Shown in pieces: positions 27,053 through 36,020 of a stretch of DNA of 64,000 nucleotides (positions within the stretch are counted from its first letter, which is position 1; each line of letters starts with the position of its first letter). The stretch lies in the NCBI GenBank assembly GCA_902167325.1, contig LR632930.1:6216001-6280000 (forward strand), in the 5' to 3' direction. The notes under the pieces are model-generated. The model was given only the letters and a program-made list of their open reading frames with translations, was not told where the DNA came from and did not search any database. The stretch comes from Chitinophaga pinensis (GTDB taxonomy: Bacteria; Bacteroidota; Bacteroidia; Chitinophagales; Chitinophagaceae). Both the position numbers and the translations under genes were made by a program.

Positions 27053-27077
27053 TTTAGTTATTTACCTTGGCGAGGTA

Positions 27078-28628
27078 TTAGTTAGCGGGATTCAGATCCA
27101 CGGTACCAGCGTCGCCAGGAGTGTTTTGTTTGATGAAGCGACCGCGGTCGATGCCTTGCTTTTCAGCGAGGTAGTCGATAACAGCGTCTACACGACGGCT
27201 GCTCAGGTCAACACCACCTTTCTTGCCTTTGGCACCAGCGTGGCCGGTAACCAGGATGTTGCAGGAAGGGTTGCTGCGGAGCGTGTTAGCCACGCTGCTG
27301 AGGATTGCTTCGTTCTCAGAAGAAACTTTAGTAGTGCTTCCTTTGAAAGAAACGCTGGGGAATACCAGGTTAGCGCAAGCGAGGGGCTTAACTGCAGTGC
27401 AGCACTCAGGATCCGGGCATTTGCCTACACCGTCAGCGTCAACAGGCTGGCAGTAAGTCGGAGTGATGAGTTGTTTGTCTTTGTAGTCAGGAACGCCGTC
27501 ACCATCTGTATCTTTAGCTACACCGTGAGAATCAACGGGAGCACCAGCGGGAGTGTTAGGTTCGCGATCGAACTGATCGGTTACACCGTCGCCATCAGCA
27601 TCAGGCAGTACGGGAGCCGGCAGTTTCATACGACGGGGGCTGTTGAGCTCGTTGTAGGCGAAATCCAGGGGATTAACCCACCAGAGTGGTTCAACACGTT
27701 TGTTAGGATTACCCAGGTTGAAGTTCAGACGAACAGAGGTGTACGAAAGGAAATCGTTGCTTCTGTCGTAAGGGTTAGAAGTGTAACCGTCCAGATAATC
27801 ATCAAACGGCAGGGTGAGTTTCTCTTCGATACCGATGTTGAAACGTTTGGACACTTTGAAAGCGATACCGGTACCTACGTTCAATGCATGACGGAGGAGC
27901 TGGTTGTCGTCTTTACGGCCGATCTGAACGCGGTTGCCCTGAGAAGGAGCATTTTGTTCGTATTTACGGTCGTAGAAGTCTTTCAGGTCTTTACGGATGT
28001 CTTTCTTCTTGCGGTTGAAGTCGATAGAAGCATAATTGTAGGCAGCACCTGATTCGTTCAGTGCGTCTACGTCAACGTCAGTCAGCATCAGACCGTAACC
28101 TGCCAGTACATACCAGTTAACTTTAGGCTGCGCTTTGTAGAACAGGATGTTGCTCAGAGAAGCGATGAAGTCCAGGGATACCTGGTGAGTTGCGGCTTTG
28201 TAGTTAGGAACGATTCTTCCACCGTTAGCAGCAGCGGTTGCACCCCAGGGGTTGATGCCGCCGGCAGCTAATGTAGGCTTCAGTTGATAATCCATACCAT
28301 AATCGAAAGAACCGGTATATTCAGCTCTCAGAGAGAACGTGTGACCGAGTGCTTTTCTCAGAGAGATACCGCCACCGAAACCGGGAAGAGCGGAAACGTC
28401 ACCCTGAATGAAGTGGTATCCACCGTGGACACCAAGTTCCCACATGCTGCGGGGTTTTGCGGGGTAGTCAGACTGGTTGTTTCTGAAGCTGTTGAATTGC
28501 GCCATATTCTTCGCCGAAACTTTTGAGGAGTCCAGGGCATCATATGTGGGCTTAACCTGCGCAAAACCAGGAGATGCAGCCAGAACGGACATTGCACCTG
28601 CCAGTAGTAAGTACTTTTTGCTTGCCAT
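27078..28628 (-). CDS. OmpA-family outer membrane protein with calcium-type DxDGDG repeats
   Basis: A 516-aa protein with a Sec signal peptide (about 1-24, ending GFAQ). It has a long beta-rich region (about 45-320) compatible with an outer-membrane barrel and two thrombospondin-type-3-like segments (DADGDGVTDQFD near 343-354 and DTDGDGVPDYKD near 370-381). A Cys-rich linker with CQP, CPDPECC and CAN precedes the C-terminal OmpA-like domain (about 420-500). That domain is degenerate: the usual GHTD is GHAG, so the peptidoglycan-binding Asp is missing, while LSSRRVDAV keeps the Arg. The C-terminal NRRV motif is also absent. Strong promoter, terminator and composition suggest an abundant protein. 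Confidence 0.85.
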   Translation of the reverse strand: MASKKYLLLAGAMSVLAASPGFAQVKPTYDALDSSKVSAKNMAQFNSFRNNQSDYPAKPRSMWELGVHGGYHFIQGDVSALPGFGGGISLRKALGHTFSLRAEYTGSFDYGMDYQLKPTLAAGGINPWGATAAANGGRIVPNYKAATHQVSLDFIASLSNILFYKAQPKVNWYVLAGYGLMLTDVDVDALNESGAAYNYASIDFNRKKKDIRKDLKDFYDRKYEQNAPSQGNRVQIGRKDDNQLLRHALNVGTGIAFKVSKRFNIGIEEKLTLPFDDYLDGYTSNPYDRSNDFLSYTSVRLNFNLGNPNKRVEPLWWVNPLDFAYNELNSPRRMKLPAPVLPDADGDGVTDQFDREPNTPAGAPVDSHGVAKDTDGDGVPDYKDKQLITPTYCQPVDADGVGKCPDPECCTAVKPLACANLVFPSVSFKGSTTKVSSENEAILSSVANTLRSNPSCNILVTGHAGAKGKKGGVDLSSRRVDAVIDYLAEKQGIDRGRFIKQNTPGDAGTVDLNPAN

Positions 28629-28686
28629 AATTGTTTTTTATTTAAAAACTGTTAAAGATTTTACAATTAACGCGTTTTTTACCAAG

Positions 28687-28717
28687 CAAAGGTAAAAATC
28701 CTAAATGAATATACAAA
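28687..28717 (-). promoter_or_regulatory. Consensus Bacteroidota promoter of the OmpA-family gene
   Basis: On the minus strand TTTG (28717-28714) is followed after exactly 19 nt by TACCTTTG (28694-28687). Both boxes match the Bacteroidota sigma-ABfr consensus (TTTG / TAnnTTTG). The expected transcript would start near 28680, giving a leader of about 50 nt. Confidence 0.85.
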
Positions 28718-28864
28718 TTTTTCTTGCGATTTTATTTGCATTGATAAGTGCTTCAATATTAAACGCTAATTTAAGGAACATCCAGCTAATGCTTACAAAT
28801 TCGGGGCCAAATTTACAAAATGTCCAATTTTAGGCCTAGCTTAGCGTACCTTTTTATTTATAGC

Positions 28865-29830
28865 ATGGAGGAAATTAAACAACTGATAGGGAAGGAATTA
28901 CACGATTTTGAAGGAAAGTTTGCCGAAGCTGTAAAAAGCCATGTTCCTCTGCTGGACCGGATCATGCACTATATCGTAAAGCGAAAGGGCAAACAGATCA
29001 GGCCAATGTTCGTGCTCCTCTCCGCACGGCTGTTCAGCGACAGCATCACTGAAAACACTTACCGCGCCGCCGCCCTGGTAGAGCTGCTGCATACCGCCAC
29101 CCTCGTTCATGACGATGTGGTCGACGATTCCCTGGAACGCCGTGGCTTCTTCTCCATCAACGCTTTGTGGAAGAACAAAATAGCCGTACTCGTTGGCGAT
29201 TACCTCCTCTCCAAAGGTCTCCTCCTCTCCGTCACCAATAAAGAATTCCGCAGCCTCGAGATCCTCTCTCAGGCCGTAAAGGAAATGTCTGAAGGCGAAC
29301 TCCTCCAGATCGAGAAAACACGCAAACTCGATATTAAAGAAGATATCTACTTCGAGATCATCCGCCGGAAAACAGCCTCCCTCCTCGCCTCCGCCTGCGC
29401 CGCAGGCGCATGGTCTACCACCGCCAGCGACGAAACAACCGAACAAATGCGCCTCTTCGGCGAAAAAGTAGGCGTGGCATTCCAGATCAAAGACGACCTC
29501 TTTGATTATGGTACCGCCAATATCGGTAAGCCCACCGGCATCGATATCCGCGAAAAGAAAATGACCCTCCCCCTCATCTACACCCTCCAGCACGCTACAC
29601 CCGAAAACCGCCGCAAAATTATCAATATTGTGAAAAATCATAATACTGATAAGGACCGCGTCAACGAAGTCATCGCCATGGTCAACGAAAGCGGCGGCAT
29701 CGAATACACCCGCGAAAAGATGTTCCAGTACCGCGACGAAGCGCTCGCCATCCTCCATTCATTCCCCGACAACGACATCCGCAAAGGCCTCGAATCACTC
29801 GTGCGCTTTACGACAGACCGCAAATTCTAA
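28865..29830 (+). CDS. Polyprenyl diphosphate synthase (octaprenyl-type, IspB-like)
   Basis: A trans-prenyltransferase that elongates isoprenoid diphosphates, probably to make the side chain of menaquinone. From the ATG at 28865 it is 321 aa. The first aspartate-rich motif is DDVVDD (83-88) and the second DDLFD (210-214); both bind Mg-diphosphate. GKQIRPMFVLLSA (about 40-52) and the GEL-type motif SEGELLQIEKT (about 137-147) are typical of long-chain synthases. The frame is open from 28820, but the extra 15 residues (FRPSLAYLF...) are not family-like, so I prefer the internal ATG. Product chain length cannot be fixed by eye. Confidence 0.9.
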   Translation: MEEIKQLIGKELHDFEGKFAEAVKSHVPLLDRIMHYIVKRKGKQIRPMFVLLSARLFSDSITENTYRAAALVELLHTATLVHDDVVDDSLERRGFFSINALWKNKIAVLVGDYLLSKGLLLSVTNKEFRSLEILSQAVKEMSEGELLQIEKTRKLDIKEDIYFEIIRRKTASLLASACAAGAWSTTASDETTEQMRLFGEKVGVAFQIKDDLFDYGTANIGKPTGIDIREKKMTLPLIYTLQHATPENRRKIINIVKNHNTDKDRVNEVIAMVNESGGIEYTREKMFQYRDEALAILHSFPDNDIRKGLESLVRFTTDRKF

Positions 29831-29909
29831 CGTTGTTAATACGGCAATCATCGTTATATTACAACCGGATATAGCCAGACCGCGGGACGCTTCCCTATAA
29901 TACAATTGC

Positions 29910-31616
29910 ATGCAGAAACGCTGGACAGTAAAGAAATATCAACCATCACAGGAGCAACAGCTCCAGGCAGCTTTAAAAATCCACCCCCTCCTTTGCCGCT
30001 TACTGGTACAAAGAGGCATCACGAAATTTGAAGAAGCCCGCCACTTTTTCCGCCCTTCACTTGACGACCTGCACGACCCCTGGCTCATGAAAGGAATGGA
30101 CAAAGCAGTTTCCCGGCTGGAAGAAGCATTCTTCCGCCGCGAAAAAATCCTTGTGTATGGTGATTATGATGTGGACGGCACTACTGCCGTAGCCACCGTT
30201 TACGGCTTCCTGCAACAACAGTACGATAACATCGAATTCTATATCCCCCACCGCTACCGCGAAGGGTACGGCATCTCCATGCAGGGCATCGAATATGCCC
30301 GCGATAACGACTTCAGCCTGATCATTGCGCTGGACTGCGGCATCAAGTCTATCGAATACATTGCCCACGCCGCCTCAATCGGTATCGATTTCATTATCTG
30401 CGACCACCACCTGCCAGACGCCATCCTTCCACCCGCCGTGGCCATTCTCAATCCCAAACAGGACGACTGCCCCTACCCTTACAAGGAGCTTTCCGGCTGC
30501 GGGATCGGGTTTAAGCTCATCAGTGCCCTCGCTCAAAAACAAGGCCTCCCTATGGAAGGGGTATATCAGTACCTCGACCTCGTGGCCACCAGTATAGCTG
30601 CAGACATCGTTCCCATGACCGGTGAAAACCGCGTACTCGCCTTCCACGGTCTTAAACAGGTGAACGATGCTCCTTCTTCCGGCATTAAAGCCCTGCTCAC
30701 GCTCAGCAACCTGAAGGAAAAACTCACTACTTCCAACCTCGTATTCGTGATCGCCCCGCGTGTAAATGCCGCCGGCAGAATGGACGACGCCCGTAAAGCC
30801 GTTAACCTCTTCATGGAAAAAGATGAAGAAAAGGCACTTGCCATTGCGGAAATGCTGCATGGCGATAACCAGGAGCGCAAGGGTATCGACATGAGTATCA
30901 CGCAGGAAGCAGTGAGTATCATCCAGAATGATGCTGCCATGATCGCCCGGAAATCGACCGTACTTTTCCAGCCCCACTGGCATAAGGGCGTGGTTGGCAT
31001 CGTAGCATCGCGGCTTATTGATAAATATTATTACCGGCCCACCATCATCCTCACCCAGAGTAATGATAAGGTGGCAGGCTCCGCCCGCTCCGTATCCGGC
31101 TTCAATGTATATGAAGCCATTCACCAGTGTAAGGACCTCCTCGAAAACTACGGTGGCCACTTCTACGCTGCCGGCATGACCCTCAAGCCGGAAAACGTGC
31201 CTGCTTTCCAGGAACGCTTCGAAGCCGTGGTTGCTGCCTCCATCACGCCAGACCTTCTAATTCCCGAGATCGTGATAGATACGGAAGTATGGCTGTCTGA
31301 CCTCACACCCGCATTTTATAATATCCTCCGCCAGTTCGAACCCCTTGGGCCGGAAAACCTCCGCCCTGTTTTCATTGCCCGGAATCTGACCGACACCGGT
31401 TTTTCCCGTATCGTAAAAGATGAACACATCAAACTCTCCGTACGTCAGCGCAATGGCACACCGTTTTCAGGCATCGGGTTCTTTATGGCCGATAAATTTG
31501 AACTGATCTCCGGCAAAAAACCATTCGATCTTGTATTCACCGTGGAAGAGAACGAATGGAACGGCACTACCACCCTCCAGCTCAAAGCCATCGACATCCG
31601 CCCTGCCGGCGCATAA
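29910..31616 (+). CDS. recJ: Single-stranded-DNA-specific exonuclease RecJ
   Basis: RecJ degrades single-stranded DNA 5' to 3' in recombination, mismatch and base-excision repair. The 568-aa protein has the DHH-phosphoesterase motifs YGDYDVDGTTA (Asp85, Asp87, Asp89), ALDCGI (about 140-145), the eponymous DHH (165-167) and VDLVATSIAADIVP-like motif IV near 230. The DHHA1 domain contains ARSVSGFNVYEAI and the GGH motif (YGGHFYAAG) near 415. An OB-like C-terminal domain follows. Length agrees with the family. It is downstream of the prenyl synthase (79-nt gap), with no obvious shared function. Confidence 0.96.
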   Translation: MQKRWTVKKYQPSQEQQLQAALKIHPLLCRLLVQRGITKFEEARHFFRPSLDDLHDPWLMKGMDKAVSRLEEAFFRREKILVYGDYDVDGTTAVATVYGFLQQQYDNIEFYIPHRYREGYGISMQGIEYARDNDFSLIIALDCGIKSIEYIAHAASIGIDFIICDHHLPDAILPPAVAILNPKQDDCPYPYKELSGCGIGFKLISALAQKQGLPMEGVYQYLDLVATSIAADIVPMTGENRVLAFHGLKQVNDAPSSGIKALLTLSNLKEKLTTSNLVFVIAPRVNAAGRMDDARKAVNLFMEKDEEKALAIAEMLHGDNQERKGIDMSITQEAVSIIQNDAAMIARKSTVLFQPHWHKGVVGIVASRLIDKYYYRPTIILTQSNDKVAGSARSVSGFNVYEAIHQCKDLLENYGGHFYAAGMTLKPENVPAFQERFEAVVAASITPDLLIPEIVIDTEVWLSDLTPAFYNILRQFEPLGPENLRPVFIARNLTDTGFSRIVKDEHIKLSVRQRNGTPFSGIGFFMADKFELISGKKPFDLVFTVEENEWNGTTTLQLKAIDIRPAGA

Positions 31617-31622
31617 CCGCAC

Positions 31623-31657
31623 AAAAAAAGCCCCGCGGGTCGTAAGACTGCGGGGCT
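31623..31657 (-). terminator. Terminator of the lipoprotein esterase gene
   Basis: An 8-bp stem AGCCCCGC / GCGGGGCT closes a 13-nt loop that can pair further (GTC/GAC). The minus-strand side continues with seven T, so it ends the leftward esterase transcript. The plus-strand side lacks a T-run, so recJ termination here would be weaker. Confidence 0.78.
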
Positions 31658-31675
31658 GTTCAGCTATTATTACTT

Positions 31676-32458
31676 TTATTTCTTTGTATACTGATTCATC
31701 CAGGTGTACAGTGCGGGATCGTTGTAGGCTTTCGTCCACGAATCGTGCCCGCCGGTCGGGTTCTCTGTGTACTTTACCAGCGTACTGCCACAGGCGCGGA
31801 TGGCGTTCACCATATCGCGGGAACCCTGCACATTCACCGTAAGGTCGTCGGCATTATGGAAGGCCCAAACAGGCATATTCTTCAGTACACATGCCTTTGA
31901 GGGAACACCGCCACCACAGATCGGCACCACGGCAGCAAAGCGCTCCGGCTTAAACAAAGCCCAGTCCCACGAACCATACCCGCCCATGCTCAGCCCTGTC
32001 AGGTACACGCGAGCCGGATCTATTCTATAATCCTTCAACACCTGATCCAGTACAATTTCAAGACTGGGAGAATCCCACCAGCCATTTTCCTTGCACTGGG
32101 GCGATACTACGATGTATGGGAAATTGGGATCTTTAGCTGCTTTTGCCGCCAGGCCCGTCCGCTTAACCATATTCACATCGCTGCCCCGCTCTCCCACACC
32201 GTGGAGGAAAATGATCACCGGCCATTTTTTCGAGTCCTTATTATATGAAGCAGGTAATTGCAGGAGGAAGTCGGTTACGCTCTTTGGACTGCGGACTTTC
32301 CGGGCAGTAACACCCGTCTGCTCCGCAGGACCCGGCGGTGGTACCTTAACGGTATCCTGCGGATTGCCCGGGGCAGGTTGAGGCGGTGCGTCGTTATCAC
32401 GGCCACATGCAAAGAAGAAAACGGCAATTGCTATTGTACCAATCATGCGTAATTGCAT
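31676..32458 (-). CDS. Lipoprotein alpha/beta-hydrolase (prolyl oligopeptidase/esterase type)
   Basis: An alpha/beta-hydrolase anchored as a lipoprotein. From the ATG at 32458 it is 260 aa, with a signal peptide and lipobox cysteine (FFFACGR, Cys18), then a Pro-rich spacer. The catalytic domain has VIIFLHGVGERG (oxyanion region, about 80-91), the nucleophile elbow GLSMGG (Ser157), an Asp in HNADDLTV and a His in GGHDSW, giving a complete triad. The family includes feruloyl and acetyl-xylan esterases and PHB-depolymerase-like enzymes. The substrate is unknown and no polysaccharide locus is nearby. The frame extends upstream to 32524, but those residues lack a signal peptide. Confidence 0.82.
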   Translation of the reverse strand: MQLRMIGTIAIAVFFFACGRDNDAPPQPAPGNPQDTVKVPPPGPAEQTGVTARKVRSPKSVTDFLLQLPASYNKDSKKWPVIIFLHGVGERGSDVNMVKRTGLAAKAAKDPNFPYIVVSPQCKENGWWDSPSLEIVLDQVLKDYRIDPARVYLTGLSMGGYGSWDWALFKPERFAAVVPICGGGVPSKACVLKNMPVWAFHNADDLTVNVQGSRDMVNAIRACGSTLVKYTENPTGGHDSWTKAYNDPALYTWMNQYTKK

Positions 32459-32660
32459 AGTGAAGTAGTTCTTTAAAGATACAGTGAGTTTATGGTATTT
32501 CAACGACCTTTTATAAAACAACATTTATACCAAAACCCTTACTGGCAAAGGATTTCAACACAACGCAGGTTGATATATCATAATTGATGACGGAATCTAA
32601 TGTGCAAGCAGTTCTGCTTCACCGGAATTGTTTTTCTGCCAGCCTGAAATCTGTTTTCAT

Positions 32661-32691
32661 AAAAAAAGGCAAAGCACCGGAACGCTTTGCC
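32661..32691 (-). terminator. Terminator of htpG
   Basis: A stem GGCAAAGC / GCTTTGCC with an 8-nt loop, extended by A/T pairs, lies 26 nt after the htpG stop. It is followed on the minus strand by a run of T (the seven A at 32661-32667). Confidence 0.82.
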
Positions 32692-32716
32692 TTTTCTATA
32701 TCTCAGTTCAATTTTA

Positions 32717-34540
32717 TTACTTTTCCATCAGCTCCACACTGCGGTTCACGAAAGCCGTGAGGTCTGCACCGGTAAGGAGGCCCTGTGAGAGCAGTGCCAG
32801 ATCGGCCAGGTTACGCACCTGCTTTTCTGCCAGCACGCCATTCCCTTCGTCCAGAATACGCTGGAAGATGGGGTGGTTAGCGTTCACGGTCATGGTCACT
32901 TCATCGGGCATACCGGCGTACCATGCTGCGGCGGAACCGCCCATGGCTGCCATGTCTTTCATCCTGCGCATCAGTTCGCCACGCGTTACAATTACGGGCT
33001 GATCCTGCGCACCTAGGCCTTTCAGCTCCACTTTCACATGCGGGAGTGATACCTGAGTGCCAAACATATCCTTCAGCTTACCTTCCTGTTCTTCACTGAG
33101 CACGCTCTGGGAGGTGGAATCGGGGTTGATGAGGTTGTCGGTAATATCGGCATCCACCCGGGTAAACATTACGTTCTCCCATTTCTGTTCCATATGGTTG
33201 ATGAAACCGGCGTCAACCATTGTTTCCATTTTCACCACTTTGTACCCTCTGGCTTTGGCAGCGGAGATGTAGCTGTCCTGCTGCGTGGGGTTGGTAGCGT
33301 AAAGGATCACCAGCTTCTCTTCCTTATTGGTTTGAAGCGCAGCTGCGGCGGTACGGTATTCTTCGAGCGTATAAAGGGCGCCGCCTTCTATATCTTCGAG
33401 CAGGTGGAATTTATTCGCTTTATCGAGGAATTTGTCTTCGGTCATCATCCCGTATTTCACGAACAGGGCGATATGCTCCCATTTCTCTTCGAAAGATTTA
33501 CGGTCGGTCCGGAACATTTCATCCAGCTTATCGGCCACTTTCTTGGTGATATGGGCATTGATCTTTTTCACATTGGGATCACCCTGCAGGTAGCTGCGGC
33601 TTACGTTGAGGGGGATATCGGGTGAGTCGATCACGCCATGCAGCAGCATGAGGAATTCGGGTACGATGTTTTTCACCTCATCGGTTACAAATACCTGGTT
33701 GGAGTAGAGGCTGATCTTGTCTTTCTGGATCTCGTAGGTCTTCGTGATCTTGGGGAAGTATAAAATCCCGGTGAGGTTGAAGGGGTAATCTACATTGAGA
33801 TGGATCCAGAAGAGCGGGGGTTCCGCGAAGGGATATAGTTCTTTATAAAAGGCCTGATAGTCGTCTGCCGTAAGTTCAGATGGCTTTTTAACCCAGGCAG
33901 GCGTGGTATTATTGATCTGCTCGTCCTGGAACCGGATGGGAACGGGGAGGAAGCGGCAGAATTTTTCGAGGATGGTGCGGATGCGGTGTTCGTCGAGGAA
34001 TTCTTCACTTTCTTCGTTGATATGCAATACGATATCGGTACCGCGGGTTTCTTTTTCGGTGTCTTCCAGCTGGTATTCGGGACTGCCGTCGCATTCCCAG
34101 CGCACGGGGGTGGCATCGGGCCTCCAGGATTTGGTGAAGATCTCTACCTGAGAGGAAACCATGAAGGAGGAGTAGAAGCCGAGGCCAAAATGACCGATGA
34201 TGTTGGCACCTTCGCCCTGTCCTTTATATTTCTTCACGAATTCTTCTGCACCGGAGAAAGCTACCTGGTTGATGTATTTGTCTACCTCTTCGGCCGTCAT
34301 GCCTACGCCGCGGTCGGAGATGGTGATGGTTTTCTTTTCTTTATCGAGGGAAACGGTAACGGCGATGTCGCCCATTTCGCCTTTAAATTCGCCTACGCTG
34401 GCCAGGGTTTTGAGTTTCTGGGTAGCGTCTACCGCGTTGCTGACGAGCTCGCGGAGGAAGATGTCATGATCTGAATAGAGGAATTTCTTGATGATGGGGA
34501 AAATATTCTCCGTTTGTACACGTATGGCACCTTTCTGCAT
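32717..34540 (-). CDS. htpG: Molecular chaperone HtpG (Hsp90)
   Basis: Bacterial Hsp90, an ATP-dependent dimeric chaperone in the cytoplasm. The 607-aa protein has the GHKL ATPase domain with FLRELVSNAVDATQK (about 28-42; Asn bound to Mg, the key Glu in REL), DRGVGM (about 77-82) and GHFGLGFYSSF (about 116-126). The middle domain has the Arg-containing NVSRSYLQGD (about 327-336), and a dimerisation domain ends the protein. Length is close to the usual about 620 aa. It is monocistronic between two terminators. An inverted repeat near the promoter could be an operator. Confidence 0.97.
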   Translation of the reverse strand: MQKGAIRVQTENIFPIIKKFLYSDHDIFLRELVSNAVDATQKLKTLASVGEFKGEMGDIAVTVSLDKEKKTITISDRGVGMTAEEVDKYINQVAFSGAEEFVKKYKGQGEGANIIGHFGLGFYSSFMVSSQVEIFTKSWRPDATPVRWECDGSPEYQLEDTEKETRGTDIVLHINEESEEFLDEHRIRTILEKFCRFLPVPIRFQDEQINNTTPAWVKKPSELTADDYQAFYKELYPFAEPPLFWIHLNVDYPFNLTGILYFPKITKTYEIQKDKISLYSNQVFVTDEVKNIVPEFLMLLHGVIDSPDIPLNVSRSYLQGDPNVKKINAHITKKVADKLDEMFRTDRKSFEEKWEHIALFVKYGMMTEDKFLDKANKFHLLEDIEGGALYTLEEYRTAAAALQTNKEEKLVILYATNPTQQDSYISAAKARGYKVVKMETMVDAGFINHMEQKWENVMFTRVDADITDNLINPDSTSQSVLSEEQEGKLKDMFGTQVSLPHVKVELKGLGAQDQPVIVTRGELMRRMKDMAAMGGSAAAWYAGMPDEVTMTVNANHPIFQRILDEGNGVLAEKQVRNLADLALLSQGLLTGADLTAFVNRSVELMEK

Positions 34541-34569
34541 ATGTTTATCAGTTTTTTAGACGATAGAAC

Positions 34570-34585
34570 CATACCAAAGGGTATG
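34570..34585 (-). promoter_or_regulatory. Possible htpG promoter box overlapping an inverted repeat
   Basis: The sequence CATACC-AAAG-GGTATG is a perfect 6-bp inverted repeat. Read on the minus strand it contains TACCCTTTG, one base longer than the TAnnTTTG -7 box, with a TTG 21 nt further upstream. It sits about 30 nt before the htpG start. This could combine a promoter and an operator; the evidence is only positional. Confidence 0.4.
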
Positions 34586-34751
34586 CCACGGGGGGATGGA
34601 CTGACAAGATGACCGGCCGGAAGAAAAAGTAGGTGTTGATTTACAGACAGTTGCGGGGGCCGGGATGGAGAAGTGCGACAGATAAGGGATTGGGGGTTAA
34701 ATTTCGTGGAAAATCGCGCCAGTAAAGCGTGGGAATCCAAAAAAAACCCTT

Positions 34752-34759
34752 TATCTTTG
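34752..34759 (+). promoter_or_regulatory. -7 box of the rpsF-rpsR-rplI operon
   Basis: TATCTTTG is an exact TAnnTTTG match, 40 nt before the rpsF start. I do not see a convincing TTTG at -33 (only GTGG at about the right distance). The leader would be about 32 nt. Confidence 0.65.
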
Positions 34760-34798
34760 CACTCCATTTTAATTTTAAATCACTAACAAGGGAAAATT

Positions 34799-35152
34799 AT
34801 GTCAAACTACGAATTGATGGTGATCTTTACCCCTGTGCTTTCTGAGGAAGACTACAAAGCTGCCCAGAAAAAATTCGCTGACCTTGTGAAAGACAATGGC
34901 GGTGCAATTGTGCACGAGAATCCCTGGGGCCTTAGATCGCTGGCGTATCCGATCCAGAAGAAGACCACGGGCATGTACCTGGTACTGGAGTACACTGCGC
35001 CATCCGACTTCAATGAGAAGCTGAAGATCCAGCTCAACCGCGATGAAAATGTATTGCGTTACATGTTTACCAAACTGGACAAGCACGCTGTAGCGTACAA
35101 CACCCGGAAGAAAGGTAACTACGATGCTGAACCTAAACCCGCAGAAGCTTAA
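34799..35152 (+). CDS. rpsF: 30S ribosomal protein S6
   Basis: A 117-aa ribosomal protein that binds the central domain of 16S rRNA as a heterodimer with S18. The N-terminus YELMVIFTPVLSEEDY and the LAYPIQKKTTGMYLVLEY strand pair (residues about 44-61, cited in parts) match the S6 ferredoxin-like fold. It starts an S6-S18-L9 operon, a common order in bacteria, and follows an exact Bacteroidota -7 box. The C-terminal tail is short and charged. Confidence 0.97.
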   Translation: MSNYELMVIFTPVLSEEDYKAAQKKFADLVKDNGGAIVHENPWGLRSLAYPIQKKTTGMYLVLEYTAPSDFNEKLKIQLNRDENVLRYMFTKLDKHAVAYNTRKKGNYDAEPKPAEA

Positions 35153-35156
35153 AGTT

Positions 35157-35429
35157 ATGGCAGTAAAACCTAAACAAGAGATCAAGTACTTAACCGCGGT
35201 TAAGCAAGAGAAGCGCCAGAAGAAATACTGCCGTTTCAAGAAATTGGGTATCAAGTATGTAGATTACAAAGATGCCGAGTTCCTGAAAAAGTTCCTGAAC
35301 GACCAGGGCAAGATGTTGCCCCGCCGTATCAGCGGCAACTCGCTGAAATTCCAGCGCAAGGTGGCCGAGGCTATCAAGAAAGCACGTCAAATGGCGCTGT
35401 TGCCTTATGTTACTGACCTTTTAAAGTAA
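35157..35429 (+). CDS. rpsR: 30S ribosomal protein S18
   Basis: A 90-aa ribosomal protein, the S6 partner on the 30S platform. The pattern KKYCRFKKLGIKYVDYKD (residues about 21-38) and LPRRISGNSLKFQRKVAEAI (about 61-80) are the S18 signatures. The frame is open from 35124, inside rpsF, but the ATG at 35157 (MAVKPKQEIKYL) lies 4 nt after the rpsF stop and gives the normal length. A single cysteine is present, so this is the zinc-free form. Confidence 0.96.
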   Translation: MAVKPKQEIKYLTAVKQEKRQKKYCRFKKLGIKYVDYKDAEFLKKFLNDQGKMLPRRISGNSLKFQRKVAEAIKKARQMALLPYVTDLLK

Positions 35430-35435
35430 GAAACA

Positions 35436-35882
35436 ATGCAAGTAATCTTAATACAAGACGTAGACAATCTGGGCCAGAAGAATGAACTGGTAGCCGTAAA
35501 GAACGGTTACGCCAGGAACTTCCTGATCCCTCAAAAGTTCGCCGTAGAGGCCAGCGAGTCTAACCTGAAGCAACTCAACGAGCGCCTGAAAGTGCAGAAA
35601 GTGAAAGAAGAGAAAATGCTCGCTGAAATCGCTAAAGTGGTGGAAGTGCTGAAAGCATCTCCGGTGAAAATCGGTGCTAAAACCGGTACCTCCGGTAAAA
35701 TCTTCGGTTCTGTTACCGGCGTTCAGATCGCCCGCGCGATTAAAGAACAAAAAGGTTATGAGATCGACCGTCGTCGTATCCATATCCTCGGTGATGTGAA
35801 AGAACTGGGTACATACAAAGCCCGCCTCGATTTCGGTAAAGGAAGCGAAACCGAACTGGAATTCGAAGTGGTAGCCGAGTAG
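35436..35882 (+). CDS. rplI: 50S ribosomal protein L9
   Basis: A 148-aa ribosomal protein that binds domain V of 23S rRNA near the L1 stalk. The N-terminal domain shows VILIQDVDNLGQKNE (3-17) and KNGYARNFLIPQKFA (about 23-37), the L9 signature. A long connecting helix (about 42-76, rich in Lys and Glu) leads to the C-terminal domain with KIFGSVTGVQIARAI. It is 6 nt after rpsR and is followed directly by a terminator. Confidence 0.97.
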   Translation: MQVILIQDVDNLGQKNELVAVKNGYARNFLIPQKFAVEASESNLKQLNERLKVQKVKEEKMLAEIAKVVEVLKASPVKIGAKTGTSGKIFGSVTGVQIARAIKEQKGYEIDRRRIHILGDVKELGTYKARLDFGKGSETELEFEVVAE

Positions 35883-35900
35883 TCTCCCGCTCACCATATT

Positions 35901-35938
35901 AAAAAAGCTGCACCGGTAACAGTGCAGCTTTTTTTTAT
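35901..35938 (+). terminator. Terminator of the rpsF-rpsR-rplI operon
   Basis: A stem of AAGCTGCAC / GTGCAGCTT with an 8-nt loop, followed on the plus strand by eight T. It begins 19 nt after the rplI stop codon. Confidence 0.9.
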
Positions 35939-36020
35939 GCCCATACCCCTGCTCCCAGCCCCCCTTGTATCCATCAAGCCCGCATCTAATCAGCAGTAAA
36001 TCACCTTTTTACAACATAAG

